Shown here: one piece after another, positions 1-9,016 of the stretch
Numbering within the stretch: the stretch's first letter is position 1
Layout of the letters: every line of letters starts with the position of its first letter
Source of the DNA: Pelagibacteraceae bacterium
GTDB taxonomy: Bacteria; Pseudomonadota; Alphaproteobacteria; Pelagibacterales; Pelagibacteraceae
DNA length: 32,262 nt
Reading direction: 5' to 3'
Assembly: GCA_008638225.1 (NCBI GenBank)
Contig: VTPP01000015.1
Coordinates: forward strand, 1-32,262
The notes under the pieces: generated by a model
What the model was told of the DNA's origin: nothing
Databases searched by the model: none
The model's input: the letters and a program-made list of their open reading frames with translations, nothing else
Program-made: the position numbers and the translations under genes

Positions 1-51
<51 letters not shown>

Positions 52-139
52 ATTTTATAAAATGTTATATATATACATTTCTGACTTTTTAAAAGAAATA
101 CAATTTTATTTTATATTTATTAAGTGTTAAAAGCTTTGC
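52..139. promoter_or_regulatory. Divergent promoter region between tRNA-Pro and nhaA
   Basis: This 88-bp, almost pure A/T interval must hold promoters for both directions. For nhaA a weak candidate is CTGACT (81-86), a 17-bp spacer and TTTTAT (104-109). For tRNA-Pro a TATAAC-like -10 lies on the minus strand at 64-69, about 12 nt before the tRNA 5' end, without a convincing -35. No Shine-Dalgarno motif precedes the nhaA start. AT-rich DNA gives many chance -10 matches, so both are tentative. Confidence 0.3.
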
Positions 140-1321
140 ATGATTAAGACAACTTCAAACTTTTTTAAATGGTTTATAAAGCAGGAAACAGCTGCTGGGA
201 TAACTTTATTGGTTATGACTTTCATAGCTTTAATAGTGAGCAACTCTCATTTTGCTCCTCAATATTTTGCAATACTTAAACAATATTTAACAATAGGTTT
301 TGGCTCCTTTTCTTTAAAACTTTCTATTTTTCATTGGATTAATGACGCTCTAATGGCTGTATTTTTTTTATTAGTTGGCCTTGAAATTAAAAGAGAATTT
401 TTAGAAGGAGAACTTTCACAAACTAAAAAAGCATTACTTCCTATGATTGCAGCAGTTGGTGGAATGCTAGTTCCAGCGTTAATATATGTTTTTTTTAATT
501 TAGGAGATTCAGAAACATTAAAGGGTTGGGCAATACCCTCCGCAACCGACATTGCTTTTTCAATAGGTATATTATCATTACTAGGAAAGAGAGTTCCAAT
601 ATCTTTAAAAGTTTTCTTAGTTGCTTTGGCTATCATAGATGACTTGGGAGCAATAATAATAATTGCAATTTTTTATTCCTCTGACATGAATTATCTTTAT
701 CTTTTTTTAATGTTCGCATCTTTTGGATTGTTGTTAGTAATGAATAGGATGGGAATTGTAAAATTTTTACCTTACTTGGCTGTTGGAATAGTTATGTGGT
801 TTTTTACACATGAATCTGGAATTCATGCCACAATTTCAGGTGTGCTATTAGCAATCTCAATACCTCATAAATCAGATAAAAGTCATCATGACTCTATGCT
901 TATAAAAGTAGAACATTCAATTGCTCCGTATGTTGCTTTTCTAATTATGCCAATTTTTGCTTTGGCTAATGCAGGTGTAAGTTTGGATGGAATTACAGTG
1001 CACAAATTATTAGACAAAGTTACATTAGGGGTTTGTGTTGGCTTGTTTATTGGTAAACAAATTGGTGTATTTATTTTTTCAGCAGCTGCAATAAAATTTG
1101 GATGGGCTGATAAACCAAGTAATGCTTCTTGGCTAGGTTTGTACGGAGTTGGTATACTTACCGGTATCGGCTTCACAATGAGTCTATTTGTGGGTAATTT
1201 GGCTTTTGCAAATAATGCGGTGTATATGGATGAAGTTAAGATTGGAGTACTTTTAGGATCTTTATTTTCCACCTTGTTAGGATATTTTGTTTTAATAATA
1301 GCAACTAAGAAAAATGCTTAA
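140..1321 (+). CDS. nhaA: Na+/H+ antiporter NhaA
   Basis: Inner-membrane antiporter of the NhaA family, which exchanges cytoplasmic Na+ (or Li+) for external protons and serves sodium and pH homeostasis. At 393 residues it matches the E. coli protein (388) and is hydrophobic throughout. The conserved ATDIAF segment puts an aspartate at about residue 137, and IIDDLGA gives the paired aspartates 167-168 that form the ion-binding site. SGIHAT carries the histidine (about 229) matching the E. coli pH-sensing region, and IGKQ supplies the conserved lysine at about 306. ATG start; the next ATG would remove the first helix. Its last 8 bp overlap the downstream glutathione peroxidase gene, so the two are probably co-transcribed. 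In a marine cell it would use or relieve the sodium gradient (inference). Family assignment is secure. Confidence 0.97.
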   Translation: MIKTTSNFFKWFIKQETAAGITLLVMTFIALIVSNSHFAPQYFAILKQYLTIGFGSFSLKLSIFHWINDALMAVFFLLVGLEIKREFLEGELSQTKKALLPMIAAVGGMLVPALIYVFFNLGDSETLKGWAIPSATDIAFSIGILSLLGKRVPISLKVFLVALAIIDDLGAIIIIAIFYSSDMNYLYLFLMFASFGLLLVMNRMGIVKFLPYLAVGIVMWFFTHESGIHATISGVLLAISIPHKSDKSHHDSMLIKVEHSIAPYVAFLIMPIFALANAGVSLDGITVHKLLDKVTLGVCVGLFIGKQIGVFIFSAAAIKFGWADKPSNASWLGLYGVGILTGIGFTMSLFVGNLAFANNAVYMDEVKIGVLLGSLFSTLLGYFVLIIATKKNA

Positions 1322-1865
1322 TTTAAAAAAAATACTGTCGACTTTTTTGATATCTTCATTTTTTTGTAGCACCTCATTTTCTGTAAATAAAAATTTAGCT
1401 TATGATTTTTCATTTAAAGAAATTAATGGAAAACTATACAGTCTAAATCAACACAAAGGTAAGGTACTTTTAATAGTTAACGTTGCTAGCCAATGCGGTT
1501 TTGTTAATCAATACGAAGATTTACAGGATTTATATGATGAATATCAAAAAAAAGGATTAGTAATTATTGGTCTTCCCTCTAATGACTTTGGTTCGCAAGA
1601 ACCTGGAACTAATAAAGAAATAAAAGATTTTTGTGAAACTAAGTTCGGTATTACTTTTCCCATGATGGAAAAAATTAATATTACAGGGGATCAGCAAGAT
1701 CCTTTTTTTAAATGGGCAATTAATAGTTATGGAAGTTCTGCGTTACCAAAATGGAATTTTTATAAAATTCTAATTAATAAAAATGGTCAGATTGAAGAAG
1801 TTTATAATTCTTTAACAAATCCTAAAAGCCAAAAGATTACCAAAAAGTTAAAAGAGCTACTCTAA
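1314..1865 (+). CDS. gpx: Exported glutathione-peroxidase-family thiol peroxidase
   Basis: Thioredoxin-fold peroxidase of the GPx family, reducing hydrogen peroxide or organic hydroperoxides. The 183-residue protein carries the family blocks NVASQCGF (peroxidatic Cys61, not selenocysteine), LPSNDFGSQEPG (Gln95) and KWNFYK (Trp147-Asn148). A second cysteine, Cys107 in DFCETKFG, sits where thioredoxin-dependent GPx enzymes keep the resolving cysteine, so thioredoxin may be the true reductant (inference). Residues 1 to about 24 form a basic, then hydrophobic, serine/cysteine-rich segment that looks like a signal peptide, implying a periplasmic or membrane-anchored form. The start overlaps the 3' end of nhaA by 8 bp, indicating translational coupling. 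The gene ends 13 bp from the convergent tRNA-Glu, leaving no room for a terminator. Confidence 0.93.
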   Translation: MLNLKKILSTFLISSFFCSTSFSVNKNLAYDFSFKEINGKLYSLNQHKGKVLLIVNVASQCGFVNQYEDLQDLYDEYQKKGLVIIGLPSNDFGSQEPGTNKEIKDFCETKFGITFPMMEKINITGDQQDPFFKWAINSYGSSALPKWNFYKILINKNGQIEEVYNSLTNPKSQKITKKLKELL

Positions 1866-1878
1866 TAAAAAAGTACAT

Positions 1879-1953
1879 TGGCGGTCCCTAGGGGAATCGA
1901 ACCCCTCTTTTATGGATGAAAACCACATGTCCTAACCGATAGACGAAGGGACC
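1879..1953 (-). tRNA. tRNA-Glu (anticodon TTC)
   Basis: On the minus strand the gene starts GGTCCCTTCG. It has anticodon stem TGTGG/CCATA around loop TTTTCAT (anticodon TTC), T arm AGGGG/CCCCT with loop TTCGATT, acceptor 3' strand AGGGACC, discriminator G and an encoded CCA (1879-1881). It lies 51 bp downstream of recJ on the same strand and could be processed from the recJ transcript. No strong separate promoter is visible in the gap. Confidence 0.97.
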
Positions 1954-2004
1954 AATCTTGAGGTTTTTATTGATAATTTAAAAATAATCAATCAAAAAAA
2001 TATT

Positions 2005-3759
2005 TTAATTTTTTGATAATGACAAGTCATCAAGTAAAAATTGCACCTCTCTTTTGCCATTCCACTCATTTAAAGAGAGTCTTCCAACAATATCATATTT
2101 TTTATTTTTTGGATTAATCAAATAACTACCTAAAGAAGTATTAACGCTATTAAAAGAAATGATGCCAATATTAGAATTGCTTGAAGTCTTGCAGATAGCT
2201 TTTATATGGATATCTTTAAGTATTATAGACTTTAGCACTGAAACATTTTCAATTAAAAACCTTGGCTCTCTGTTTGCTGAACCAAAGGGAGCAAGTTTGT
2301 TAATTTCTAAAAAAAAATCTTCATTTAAGGCACTAGCAGATAAAACCGTGTCTATATAAAGATCTTTTTCTTTTGATGAAGCGCAACCACTCTTATTAAA
2401 TAACTCAATCATAAGGATTTCAAAATCATTAATTTTATTTACATCAATAGAAAAACCAGCAGCCATTTTATGGCCTCCTCCCTTCTTAATAATATTTAAT
2501 TGTTTGCTTTTTATTATAGCCATACCGATATCAAAACCAGCAACAGATCTTGCTGACCCCTTGCCATTTTGTCCCTCTAGATTAATGATAAATACTGGTT
2601 TGTTGAACTGATCTTTTAATCTACTTGCAATAATTCCAATTATACCTTCATGCCAAGCATTCGAACTCAAAACAATTACTGGATTATTATCTTTTAACTT
2701 AGCTAAATGCTTAGCTTCATCTAGCATAATATTTTCAATATTTTTTCTTTTTTCATTTAACATATTTATTTCTGTTGAAAGTTTAAAAGCTATCTCTGGG
2801 TCTTCTGTTAATAAAAGATCGGTACCATAATGTGACTTTCCAATTCTGCCACCAGCGTTAATTTTTGGTCCTAAAATATAACCTATATGATATGTAGAAA
2901 TTTTAGAATTTATATTAGATAAATCTGATAAAGTTTTAATTCCTAGATTATTTCTTTTGGCCATGACTTTTAAACCTTGAAAAACAAATGCCCTATTAAG
3001 TCCAAGTAATGGCACTACATCACAAACAGTTCCAAGAGTTACTAAATCTAAATAATTAAATAAATCTGGCTCCTTAATTTTATTACTTGTAAAATAATTT
3101 TCATCTCTGAGTTTGCTTACTAGAGCGGTTAAAAATAAAAAAGAAACACCTGCTGCACATAAATATGTGAGATCCGTTGCTTCATCAAATCTATTTGGAT
3201 TTACAATTGCGCACGCAGTGGGCAAAGTTTCAGTAGATTGATGATGATCTAAAATGATTACCTCAACTCCTTTATCACTGGCAAGAGACATAGCATCAAA
3301 GGCAGTTGTTCCACAGTCAACGGTTATAATTAAATTAACATTTTTATTTATAATCTCTGTGAAACTTTTTGCCGTTGGTCCGTAGCCATCTTTGATACGA
3401 TCTGGAATAAAAATAAAAAAATCACAGTTTAGGTGTTTTAAAAATTTTCCCAAAATTGAGCTTGCTGATGCTCCATCGACATCATAATCACCAAAAATAC
3501 ATATTTTACTTTTATTCTTTATATGTTTGATGATTGCATTAACCGCCGACACCATGGATTTTAATCCAAATGGATTTGGCATTGAGTTTTTAATTCTTGG
3601 ATTTAAAAAAAATTCACAAAACTCAGGCTCCACTTTTCTTATGGTCAACAATCTGGCTAGAAGTTCGCTTATACCTAATTCTTGATTGATTTTTTTTACT
3701 TTATTTTCTTCGTATTTACTGAATATCCAATTCCGATCAGAAACTGAACGATTGATCAT
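2005..3759 (-). CDS. recJ: Single-stranded-DNA exonuclease RecJ
   Basis: 5'-3' single-strand exonuclease of the DHH superfamily, acting in RecF-pathway recombination, mismatch repair and base-excision repair. At 584 residues it matches E. coli RecJ (577). The metal-binding motifs appear in order: DYDVDG (Asp91, Asp93), VDCGTT (Asp148), the DHH triad (171-173) and CDVVPL (Asp247). The DHHA1 domain carries GGGHKMAAG (427-435), and a C-terminal OB-like part follows. ATG start. The gene overlaps the end of glpX by 4 bp (ATGA), so it is translationally coupled. The order hom-glpX-recJ is common in Alphaproteobacteria. tRNA-Glu follows on the same strand. Confidence 0.96.
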   Translation of the reverse strand: MINRSVSDRNWIFSKYEENKVKKINQELGISELLARLLTIRKVEPEFCEFFLNPRIKNSMPNPFGLKSMVSAVNAIIKHIKNKSKICIFGDYDVDGASASSILGKFLKHLNCDFFIFIPDRIKDGYGPTAKSFTEIINKNVNLIITVDCGTTAFDAMSLASDKGVEVIILDHHQSTETLPTACAIVNPNRFDEATDLTYLCAAGVSFLFLTALVSKLRDENYFTSNKIKEPDLFNYLDLVTLGTVCDVVPLLGLNRAFVFQGLKVMAKRNNLGIKTLSDLSNINSKISTYHIGYILGPKINAGGRIGKSHYGTDLLLTEDPEIAFKLSTEINMLNEKRKNIENIMLDEAKHLAKLKDNNPVIVLSSNAWHEGIIGIIASRLKDQFNKPVFIINLEGQNGKGSARSVAGFDIGMAIIKSKQLNIIKKGGGHKMAAGFSIDVNKINDFEILMIELFNKSGCASSKEKDLYIDTVLSASALNEDFFLEINKLAPFGSANREPRFLIENVSVLKSIILKDIHIKAICKTSSNSNIGIISFNSVNTSLGSYLINPKNKKYDIVGRLSLNEWNGKREVQFLLDDLSLSKN

Positions 3760-4697
3760 ATTTCAAAAGTTTCTGTGTATATTTTTATAATTTTTTGGTC
3801 AGAGTGTAATACTAGTAAATCTGATAAAAAATTACTATCCTCTACTCTTATTCCTTTTAATATTTCGCCATCGGTAACTCCTGCGGCACAAAAAATGACA
3901 TCTCCTTTAACTAAGTCATTCAGATAATATTTTCTATGCATATCTGAAATTCCAAGTTTAGTTGCACGTAATTTCTCATCATTATTTGAAATTACCAATC
4001 TACCTTGAAACTGTCCGCCAAAACCTTTTATAGCAGCTGCAGCTAATACTCCCTCAGGAGCACCACCGATTCCTACGTACATATCTACTTTAAAGTTATT
4101 AATACAAGTGTATATGGCTCCCAAAACATCTCCATCAGAAATAAATTTTATATTCACAGATAATTTATTTAACGAATTAATTATTTTTATATGTCTATCT
4201 CTTTCTAACAAACAAACAGTGAGGTCTGAAATTTTTACTGACTTAAATTCTGCCATGTTTTTTAAATTCTTCTCAACTGTATTGTCCAAATCCACAATAT
4301 TTTCTGGAAAACCAGGACCGATAGCAATTTTTTCCATATACGTGTCTGGGGCCTGTAGTAAATTACCCTTTTCAGAAACTGCAATTACCGAAATAGCATT
4401 GGGTAAATTTTTAGCAGTTAAAGTAGTTCCGTCCAGGGGGTCAACAGCAATATCAAGAAGTTCTCCGTCACCTGTTCCAAGCTTTTCACCTATGTAAAGC
4501 ATAGGAGCCTCATCCATCTCTCCTTCACCTATGACAATTTTTCCATTCATTTCAATTTTATTTAAATAGTTTCTCATAGAATCAACGGCTGCTTGGTCCG
4601 CAGCAATTTTGTCATTCTTGCCTTTTAATAAAGACGATGAATAAGCAGCTCTTGCAGCTACTATAGAAAATTTATGTAAAAGTTTTGGATCTAGCAC
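3756..4697 (-). CDS. glpX: Class II fructose-1,6-bisphosphatase GlpX
   Basis: Hydrolyses fructose-1,6-bisphosphate to fructose-6-phosphate, the committed step of gluconeogenesis. In many Alphaproteobacteria the class II enzyme is the main or only one, and it may also act on sedoheptulose-1,7-bisphosphate. Family motifs are clear: Asp34 near the N-terminus, IGEGEMDEAPM (56-66), AVDPLDGTT (84-92) and GIGGAPEGVLAAAA in the second half. Length 313 versus 336 in E. coli. The start codon is GTG at 4695-4697: the upstream hom gene stops with TAG in the sequence TAGTG, so stop and start share one base. The 3' end overlaps recJ by 4 bp. No in-frame ATG lies near enough to preserve the conserved N-terminus. 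Confidence 0.95.
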   Translation of the reverse strand: MLDPKLLHKFSIVAARAAYSSSLLKGKNDKIAADQAAVDSMRNYLNKIEMNGKIVIGEGEMDEAPMLYIGEKLGTGDGELLDIAVDPLDGTTLTAKNLPNAISVIAVSEKGNLLQAPDTYMEKIAIGPGFPENIVDLDNTVEKNLKNMAEFKSVKISDLTVCLLERDRHIKIINSLNKLSVNIKFISDGDVLGAIYTCINNFKVDMYVGIGGAPEGVLAAAAIKGFGGQFQGRLVISNNDEKLRATKLGISDMHRKYYLNDLVKGDVIFCAAGVTDGEILKGIRVEDSNFLSDLLVLHSDQKIIKIYTETFEI

Positions 4698-5992
4698 TAA
4701 AGTTTACTTTCATCACGTACTCTAATCATCACAATTTTTTTGAATAATTTTTTATTTTTTGAAAGAATTTTAACCACGCTTTGTATGGACTTTTCCATTG
4801 CTCTGTGTGTTATAATCATTACATTTGAGATGCCGCTTTGACTTGGATCTTGTAGTAGATTTTGAATTGAAATTTTATTTTTAGCTAGCACAGAGGTGAT
4901 TATAGAAAGCACACCAGGTTTATCATGTACTAAAAAACGTAAATAATATTTGCTAACATGATGGCCAAAATTAAATAATTTGTAATTTTTTTTTGCAGCT
5001 GGAGATAAGCCGAAAGAAAAATCATCATTACCAACCATTACAGATGCAATATCGGATATAACTGAAGAGGAAGTTGGACCTTTACCTGCACCAGCTCCTT
5101 CGTAAATTGTTCTACCGATAGGTTCGCCATCAACAACAACTGCATTAGTAACTCCATTAATATTAGCGATATCTAAATCTGCAGGTATTAAAGCTGGGTG
5201 CACTCTTTGCTTGATTTGGTTGTTAACAATTTCTGCTATGCCTAATAATTTAATTCGATAACCAATTTTTTTTGCAAATAAAATATCTAAAATGTCGATA
5301 TTTGATATTCCCTCAACTAAAAAACCCTTATTTAATATTTTGCTACCAAAACAAATAGAACTAAGGATGGATATTTTGCAAGCAACATCGCTTCCATTCA
5401 AGTCAGCTAAAGGGTTGCTTTCTGCATAACCTTTAACTTTAGCGTATTTAAGAGCTTCAGCAAAAGTCGATCCTTTTTTTTCCATTTCAGTCAGAATAAA
5501 ATTTGTAGTGCCATTTAAAATTCCATAAATATGCTTAATCTTATTTGCTATTAAACCTTGCTTTAGAGATCTAATAATCGGGATGCCTCCTGCAACTGAA
5601 GCTTCAAATAAAAGATTTACTGAATTTTTTTCTGCCAAAATAGAAAGCTTATCACCATGCTTTGCAATCAAAGCTTTATTTGCAGTTACGAAATGTTTGC
5701 CATTTTTTATTGAGGCAAAAGCTAATTTTTTTGCAATACCATCGCTACCACCAATAAGTTCAACTATAATATCTATATTTTTACTTTTGGGTAAATCAAG
5801 AGGGTTAGATATCCATAATTTTTTTGGTATTGATATACTTCTATTTTTTTTTAAATTTTTTGCACAAACATGAGAAACATTAATTTTGAATCCAGTTTTA
5901 TCTAAAATATTTTTTTTATTTTTAAGAAGATTTTTATAGACTTCCAGACCAATATTTCCCAAGCCCACTATGGCTATATTAAAAGTTTTCAT
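4697..5992 (-). CDS. hom: Homoserine dehydrogenase
   Basis: NAD(P)H-dependent reduction of aspartate semialdehyde to homoserine, the branch-point step to threonine and methionine. The 431-residue, monofunctional protein has a Rossmann start with GLGNIG (10-15). Its catalytic domain includes AESNPLADL and DVACKIS, which carry the conserved acidic and lysine residues, and GAGAGKGPTSSS. A C-terminal ACT domain (about 350-425, KPGVLSIITSVLA region) is the usual site of threonine feedback. ATG start at 5990-5992 lies directly after the argC stop with no spacer. An alanine aminotransferase gene often precedes hom in Alphaproteobacteria; here argC does. No attenuator or leader peptide is possible in that junction, so regulation is probably allosteric through ACT (inference). 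Confidence 0.96.
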   Translation of the reverse strand: MKTFNIAIVGLGNIGLEVYKNLLKNKKNILDKTGFKINVSHVCAKNLKKNRSISIPKKLWISNPLDLPKSKNIDIIVELIGGSDGIAKKLAFASIKNGKHFVTANKALIAKHGDKLSILAEKNSVNLLFEASVAGGIPIIRSLKQGLIANKIKHIYGILNGTTNFILTEMEKKGSTFAEALKYAKVKGYAESNPLADLNGSDVACKISILSSICFGSKILNKGFLVEGISNIDILDILFAKKIGYRIKLLGIAEIVNNQIKQRVHPALIPADLDIANINGVTNAVVVDGEPIGRTIYEGAGAGKGPTSSSVISDIASVMVGNDDFSFGLSPAAKKNYKLFNFGHHVSKYYLRFLVHDKPGVLSIITSVLAKNKISIQNLLQDPSQSGISNVMIITHRAMEKSIQSVVKILSKNKKLFKKIVMIRVRDESKL

Positions 5993-7018
5993 TTAAATTA
6001 ATGACAGAGTCTCAGAAAACCCATATCTAATATTAAAATTTTGCACAGCCTGCCCAGCCGCTCCCTTAACTAAATTGTCTATGACGCTAGCTATAATAAT
6101 TTTATTTTTAAATTTGTTGTTATACACTGCAATATTACACATATTTGTATTCATAACTCTATTAGTGTTTATCATATTGTTGGATGTTACTATTTCGATA
6201 AATTTTTCTTTATTATAAAAATTCTTGAGGCATTTATACACGTCATTTGAAGTAACGTCTTTTGACAAATCTAAATAAATTGTGGACAAAATTCCTCTAA
6301 AAGTAGGTATCAAATGTGGAGTAAAAGTAATTTGTATTTTTTTAGAATTATAAATTGATAGTTCTTGTTCAATTTCGGGCATGTGTCTGTGCTTACCTAC
6401 ACCATAAATAGCTAAATTTTGATTAATATTAGGATAAAGTTTTTTGTCTTCTATTTTTTTACCAGCACCAGAATAGCCAGATTTAGAGTCTGCAATAATT
6501 ATATTTGTATTGATTAATTTTTTTTTAACCAAAGGTATTAACGGAAGAAGAATAGAAGTCGGATAGCATCCTGGGCAAGCAATAATGTTTGCATTTTTGA
6601 TAAGTGCTCTATTAATTTCACTAAGACCATACACTGCTTTTTTTTGAAGATTTGTTGCTAAGTGAGGAACTTTGTACCACTCCTCATATATTGTTTTACT
6701 ACTTATTCTAAAATCAGCTGATAAATCAATTAATACACAATCTTTATTTAATTTTTTAGCAATAACATGAGCCTCTCCATGAGGTAATGCTGTGAAGATC
6801 GTGTCAATATTATCTAGATCACTATTTATTAATGAAGATACTTTGGGAAATTTCTTTGTATTCTTAATTTTATTATCAAAGAAAGAAATAGGCTTACCTA
6901 AGTTTGATTGGGCAAAAAGATGGGTAATTTGCACACCGGGGTGTTTTGCCAAAATTTTAACTAATTCTATACCTGTAAAACCTGTAGCACCAGCTATTGC
7001 AACTTTAATTTTTTTCAT
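5993..7018 (-). CDS. argC: N-acetyl-gamma-glutamyl-phosphate reductase
   Basis: Third step of arginine biosynthesis, an NADPH-dependent reduction of N-acetylglutamyl-5-phosphate to the semialdehyde. The N-terminal Rossmann motif is GATGFTGIEL (10-19). The catalytic cysteine is Cys151 in ACPGCYPTS, followed by SGYSGAGK, and KHRHMPEIEQ carries the catalytic histidine. Length 341 is typical. ATG start at 7016-7018. The gene lies 69 bp downstream of rpsI, matching the alphaproteobacterial order rplM-rpsI-argC. I see no convincing hairpin terminator and only poor promoter matches in that 69-bp gap, so read-through from the ribosomal operon is possible. The stop codon abuts the hom start. Confidence 0.96.
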   Translation of the reverse strand: MKKIKVAIAGATGFTGIELVKILAKHPGVQITHLFAQSNLGKPISFFDNKIKNTKKFPKVSSLINSDLDNIDTIFTALPHGEAHVIAKKLNKDCVLIDLSADFRISSKTIYEEWYKVPHLATNLQKKAVYGLSEINRALIKNANIIACPGCYPTSILLPLIPLVKKKLINTNIIIADSKSGYSGAGKKIEDKKLYPNINQNLAIYGVGKHRHMPEIEQELSIYNSKKIQITFTPHLIPTFRGILSTIYLDLSKDVTSNDVYKCLKNFYNKEKFIEIVTSNNMINTNRVMNTNMCNIAVYNNKFKNKIIIASVIDNLVKGAAGQAVQNFNIRYGFSETLSLI

Positions 7019-7087
7019 ATTTTAAATAAAATAGTACATATAATTATTTGTAAATAAAGTGGGAAATAAAAAACGAGTAAAGATTGA

Positions 7088-7498
7088 CTATCTTTTTGAA
7101 AATTGAAAACGTCTTCTTGCTTTTTTTTGACCGTATTTTTTTCTTTCAACAGACCTTGAGTCTCTGGTCAATAATTTGTCTTTTTTAACGGTTTTTCGAA
7201 TTGCTGGATCGGATCCAACTAGGGCTTTGGAAATTCCATGAGTAACTGCACCAGCTTGGCCTGACATGCCACCACCTTTAACTGTACACAAAATATCTAC
7301 GGAGGTCTTTTTGTCAGTTATATTTAATGGCTTTTCTATAAGAAGTTGATGAACTGGTCTTTTAAAATATTCAGTATAAATTTTTCCATTTACAGATATT
7401 TTTCCTGAACCAGCTAAAACCCACACTCTAGCAACCGCATCTTTTCTCTTGCCAGTAGCGTAGTGTGCATCTTTTGTAATTTTGATATTTAATGACAT
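7088..7498 (-). CDS. rpsI: 30S ribosomal protein uS9
   Basis: Small-subunit protein whose C-terminal tail reaches the decoding centre and contacts P-site tRNA. The end [12 protein letters not shown] has the invariant SKR tail, and the body contains [13 protein letters not shown] and [19 protein letters not shown], standard uS9 blocks. At 136 residues it lacks the N-terminal extension of many alphaproteobacterial versions. It is coupled to rplM by a one-base overlap (TAATG). The gene is followed by an A/T-rich 69-bp gap before argC. Confidence 0.98.
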   Translation of the reverse strand: MSLNIKITKDAHYATGKRKDAVARVWVLAGSGKISVNGKIYTEYFKRPVHQLLIEKPLNITDKKTSVDILCTVKGGGMSGQAGAVTHGISKALVGSDPAIRKTVKKDKLLTRDSRSVERKKYGQKKARRRFQFSKR

Positions 7499-7956
7499 TA
7501 ATTCGCTATTGTATTTTTTTTATTCATAGTAGAAAAATTAAAAACACTTAATTTTTGAGCTGCATGAGGATGGTTATCATCTTTATACAATTTTAATTTT
7601 GTTAACTGTTTTTTAGCTAAAGGACCATCCGGTAACATTCTTTTTACAGCAAGCTTAAGAACTTCCTCAGGTTTTTTTGCCATTAAAAGTTTAGGAGAAG
7701 TCTCCTTAATTCCTCCTGGATGTCCTGTGTGTCTATAATATCTTTTATTTTCAAATTTATTTCCCGAAAATTTTATTTTAGAAACATTTGTTACTACAAC
7801 AAAGTCGCCATCATCCATATGTGGTGTGAAAGTTACTTTATTTTTTCCTCTAAGAATTTTTGATATTTGTGACGCAAGTCTGCCGACAACTGCATTTGTA
7901 GCATCAATATGAACCCAGTTATTTTTAATTTCGCTTTTTTTAATAAAATTAGTCAT
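7498..7956 (-). CDS. rplM: 50S ribosomal protein uL13
   Basis: Early-assembling large-subunit protein. Recognised by [35 protein letters not shown], the [14 protein letters not shown] block and [18 protein letters not shown]. Length 152 against 142 in E. coli, with a few extra residues at both ends. ATG start at 7954-7956. It is the first gene of the rplM-rpsI pair and is preceded by a good sigma-70-like promoter, but shows no Shine-Dalgarno sequence. Confidence 0.98.
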   Translation of the reverse strand: MTNFIKKSEIKNNWVHIDATNAVVGRLASQISKILRGKNKVTFTPHMDDGDFVVVTNVSKIKFSGNKFENKRYYRHTGHPGGIKETSPKLLMAKKPEEVLKLAVKRMLPDGPLAKKQLTKLKLYKDDNHPHAAQKLSVFNFSTMNKKNTIAN

Positions 7957-7967
7957 GAAAGAACGAC

Positions 7968-7996
7968 TAAATACTGTTTGGGTGATTAAATGTCAA
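7968..7996 (-). promoter_or_regulatory. Sigma-70-type promoter of rplM-rpsI
   Basis: On the minus strand a perfect -35 hexamer TTGACA (7991-7996) is followed by exactly 17 bp and then TATTTA (7968-7973) as -10. Transcription would start near 7961, leaving a leader of only about 5 nt before the uL13 ATG. This is the best promoter match in the window and lies 10 bp beyond the end of ctaA, fitting a highly expressed ribosomal operon. Confidence 0.7.
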
Positions 7997-8005
7997 CATC
8001 AGATA

Positions 8006-9016
8006 TTAAGATTTAAGCTTATACATCATCATTAATATAGTCATCATTAAAAAAACGGATGTTAACTGGTGTAGAGCTGCTAAATAAATGTTAACTCCGC
8101 TTGTTAGAGTAACAATTCCTAAGATTATTTGAATTAACAAAATTGTCATAAGTAAATTTGTATAAAAAATATTTTTTTTAATTGAGGACAAATTAACAAT
8201 ATAAAATATTAAAAAAATAGTAAAAATTAAGTATGCGTTTAATCGATGAAAAAGTTGAATATGGGCCCTATCAAAAAGCAACTCTTTAGAAAAAAAAGAT
8301 TTTAAAGTAACTTCTTCAGGAAAGTAATTTAAATTCATTTTTGGCCATGTTTGATAAATGAGGCCAGCATCAAGTCCAGATGTAAAGGCACCAAATACGA
8401 TTTGTACAAAAAATAAAAATAAAAATAAAATCATAAAAGCTGTACTCCAAGAAAAATTTATAGATAAATTTGCGTTATCTGTATTGAGATAAGACCAAAA
8501 AATTAACCCCAATATTAAAAATGCAACACTTAAATGCGCTGCTAGTCTAAAATGACTCACATCTGCATTATCGGTTAACCCACTGCTAACCATAAACCAA
8601 CCCAAAAATCCCTGAAACAAAAATAAAAAAAAAATAATAAAATAATAAAAAAAATTATTTCTTTGTATATGTTTCTTTATTATAAAAAATATTAATGGCA
8701 ACATATAAGCAAGTCCTACAATTCTAGCTAACAATCTATGAATATACTCCCACCAAAATATATATTTAAATTCACCTAAACTCATGCCCATATTTAATTC
8801 AGTATATTGAGGAATTTTTGTATACAGAGAAAAATATTCGTTCCATTTTTCTGCACTTAGTGGTGGTAATATCCCGGTGAATAATTGCCATTTAGTAATT
8901 GAAAGACCAGAATTTGTTAGTCTAGTAATTCCACCAATTGAAACCAGCAAAAGTAGTAAAACAATAACAGTAAGATGCCATACTTTAAAAAGTTTATTTA
9001 GTTGAATGTTTTCCAT
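8006..9016 (-). CDS. ctaA: Heme A synthase (CtaA/COX15)
   Basis: Integral membrane oxygenase converting heme O to heme A for aa3-type cytochrome oxidase. The 336-residue protein has about eight membrane segments arranged as two four-helix halves. The signature GGITRLTNSGLSI follows helix 1. Four histidines sit at the expected heme-ligand positions: His93 in EYIHRL, His161 in AAHLS, His257 in FHRLN and His316 in LHQLTS. No extracytoplasmic cysteine pair is present, as is usual for the proteobacterial type. ATG start at 9014-9016. In Alphaproteobacteria this gene commonly lies beside rplM, as here. It diverges from the chorismate mutase gene with only 24 bp between start codons. A TATATA hexamer 7 nt upstream of its ATG could be a -10 for a nearly leaderless message (tentative). 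Confidence 0.95.
   Translation of the reverse strand: MENIQLNKLFKVWHLTVIVLLLLLVSIGGITRLTNSGLSITKWQLFTGILPPLSAEKWNEYFSLYTKIPQYTELNMGMSLGEFKYIFWWEYIHRLLARIVGLAYMLPLIFFIIKKHIQRNNFFYYFIIFFLFLFQGFLGWFMVSSGLTDNADVSHFRLAAHLSVAFLILGLIFWSYLNTDNANLSINFSWSTAFMILFLFLFFVQIVFGAFTSGLDAGLIYQTWPKMNLNYFPEEVTLKSFFSKELLFDRAHIQLFHRLNAYLIFTIFLIFYIVNLSSIKKNIFYTNLLMTILLIQIILGIVTLTSGVNIYLAALHQLTSVFLMMTILMMMYKLKS

Noticed and set aside
331..636. Antisense open frames inside nhaA, glpX, hom, argC, ilvD, valS and others
   Set aside because: They mirror well-conserved genes on the opposite strand, show no domain pattern, and are not coupled to any neighbour.
7019..7087. Terminator or riboswitch between rpsI and argC
   Set aside because: The 69-bp interval is A/T-rich with no stable GC stem or recognisable aptamer core.
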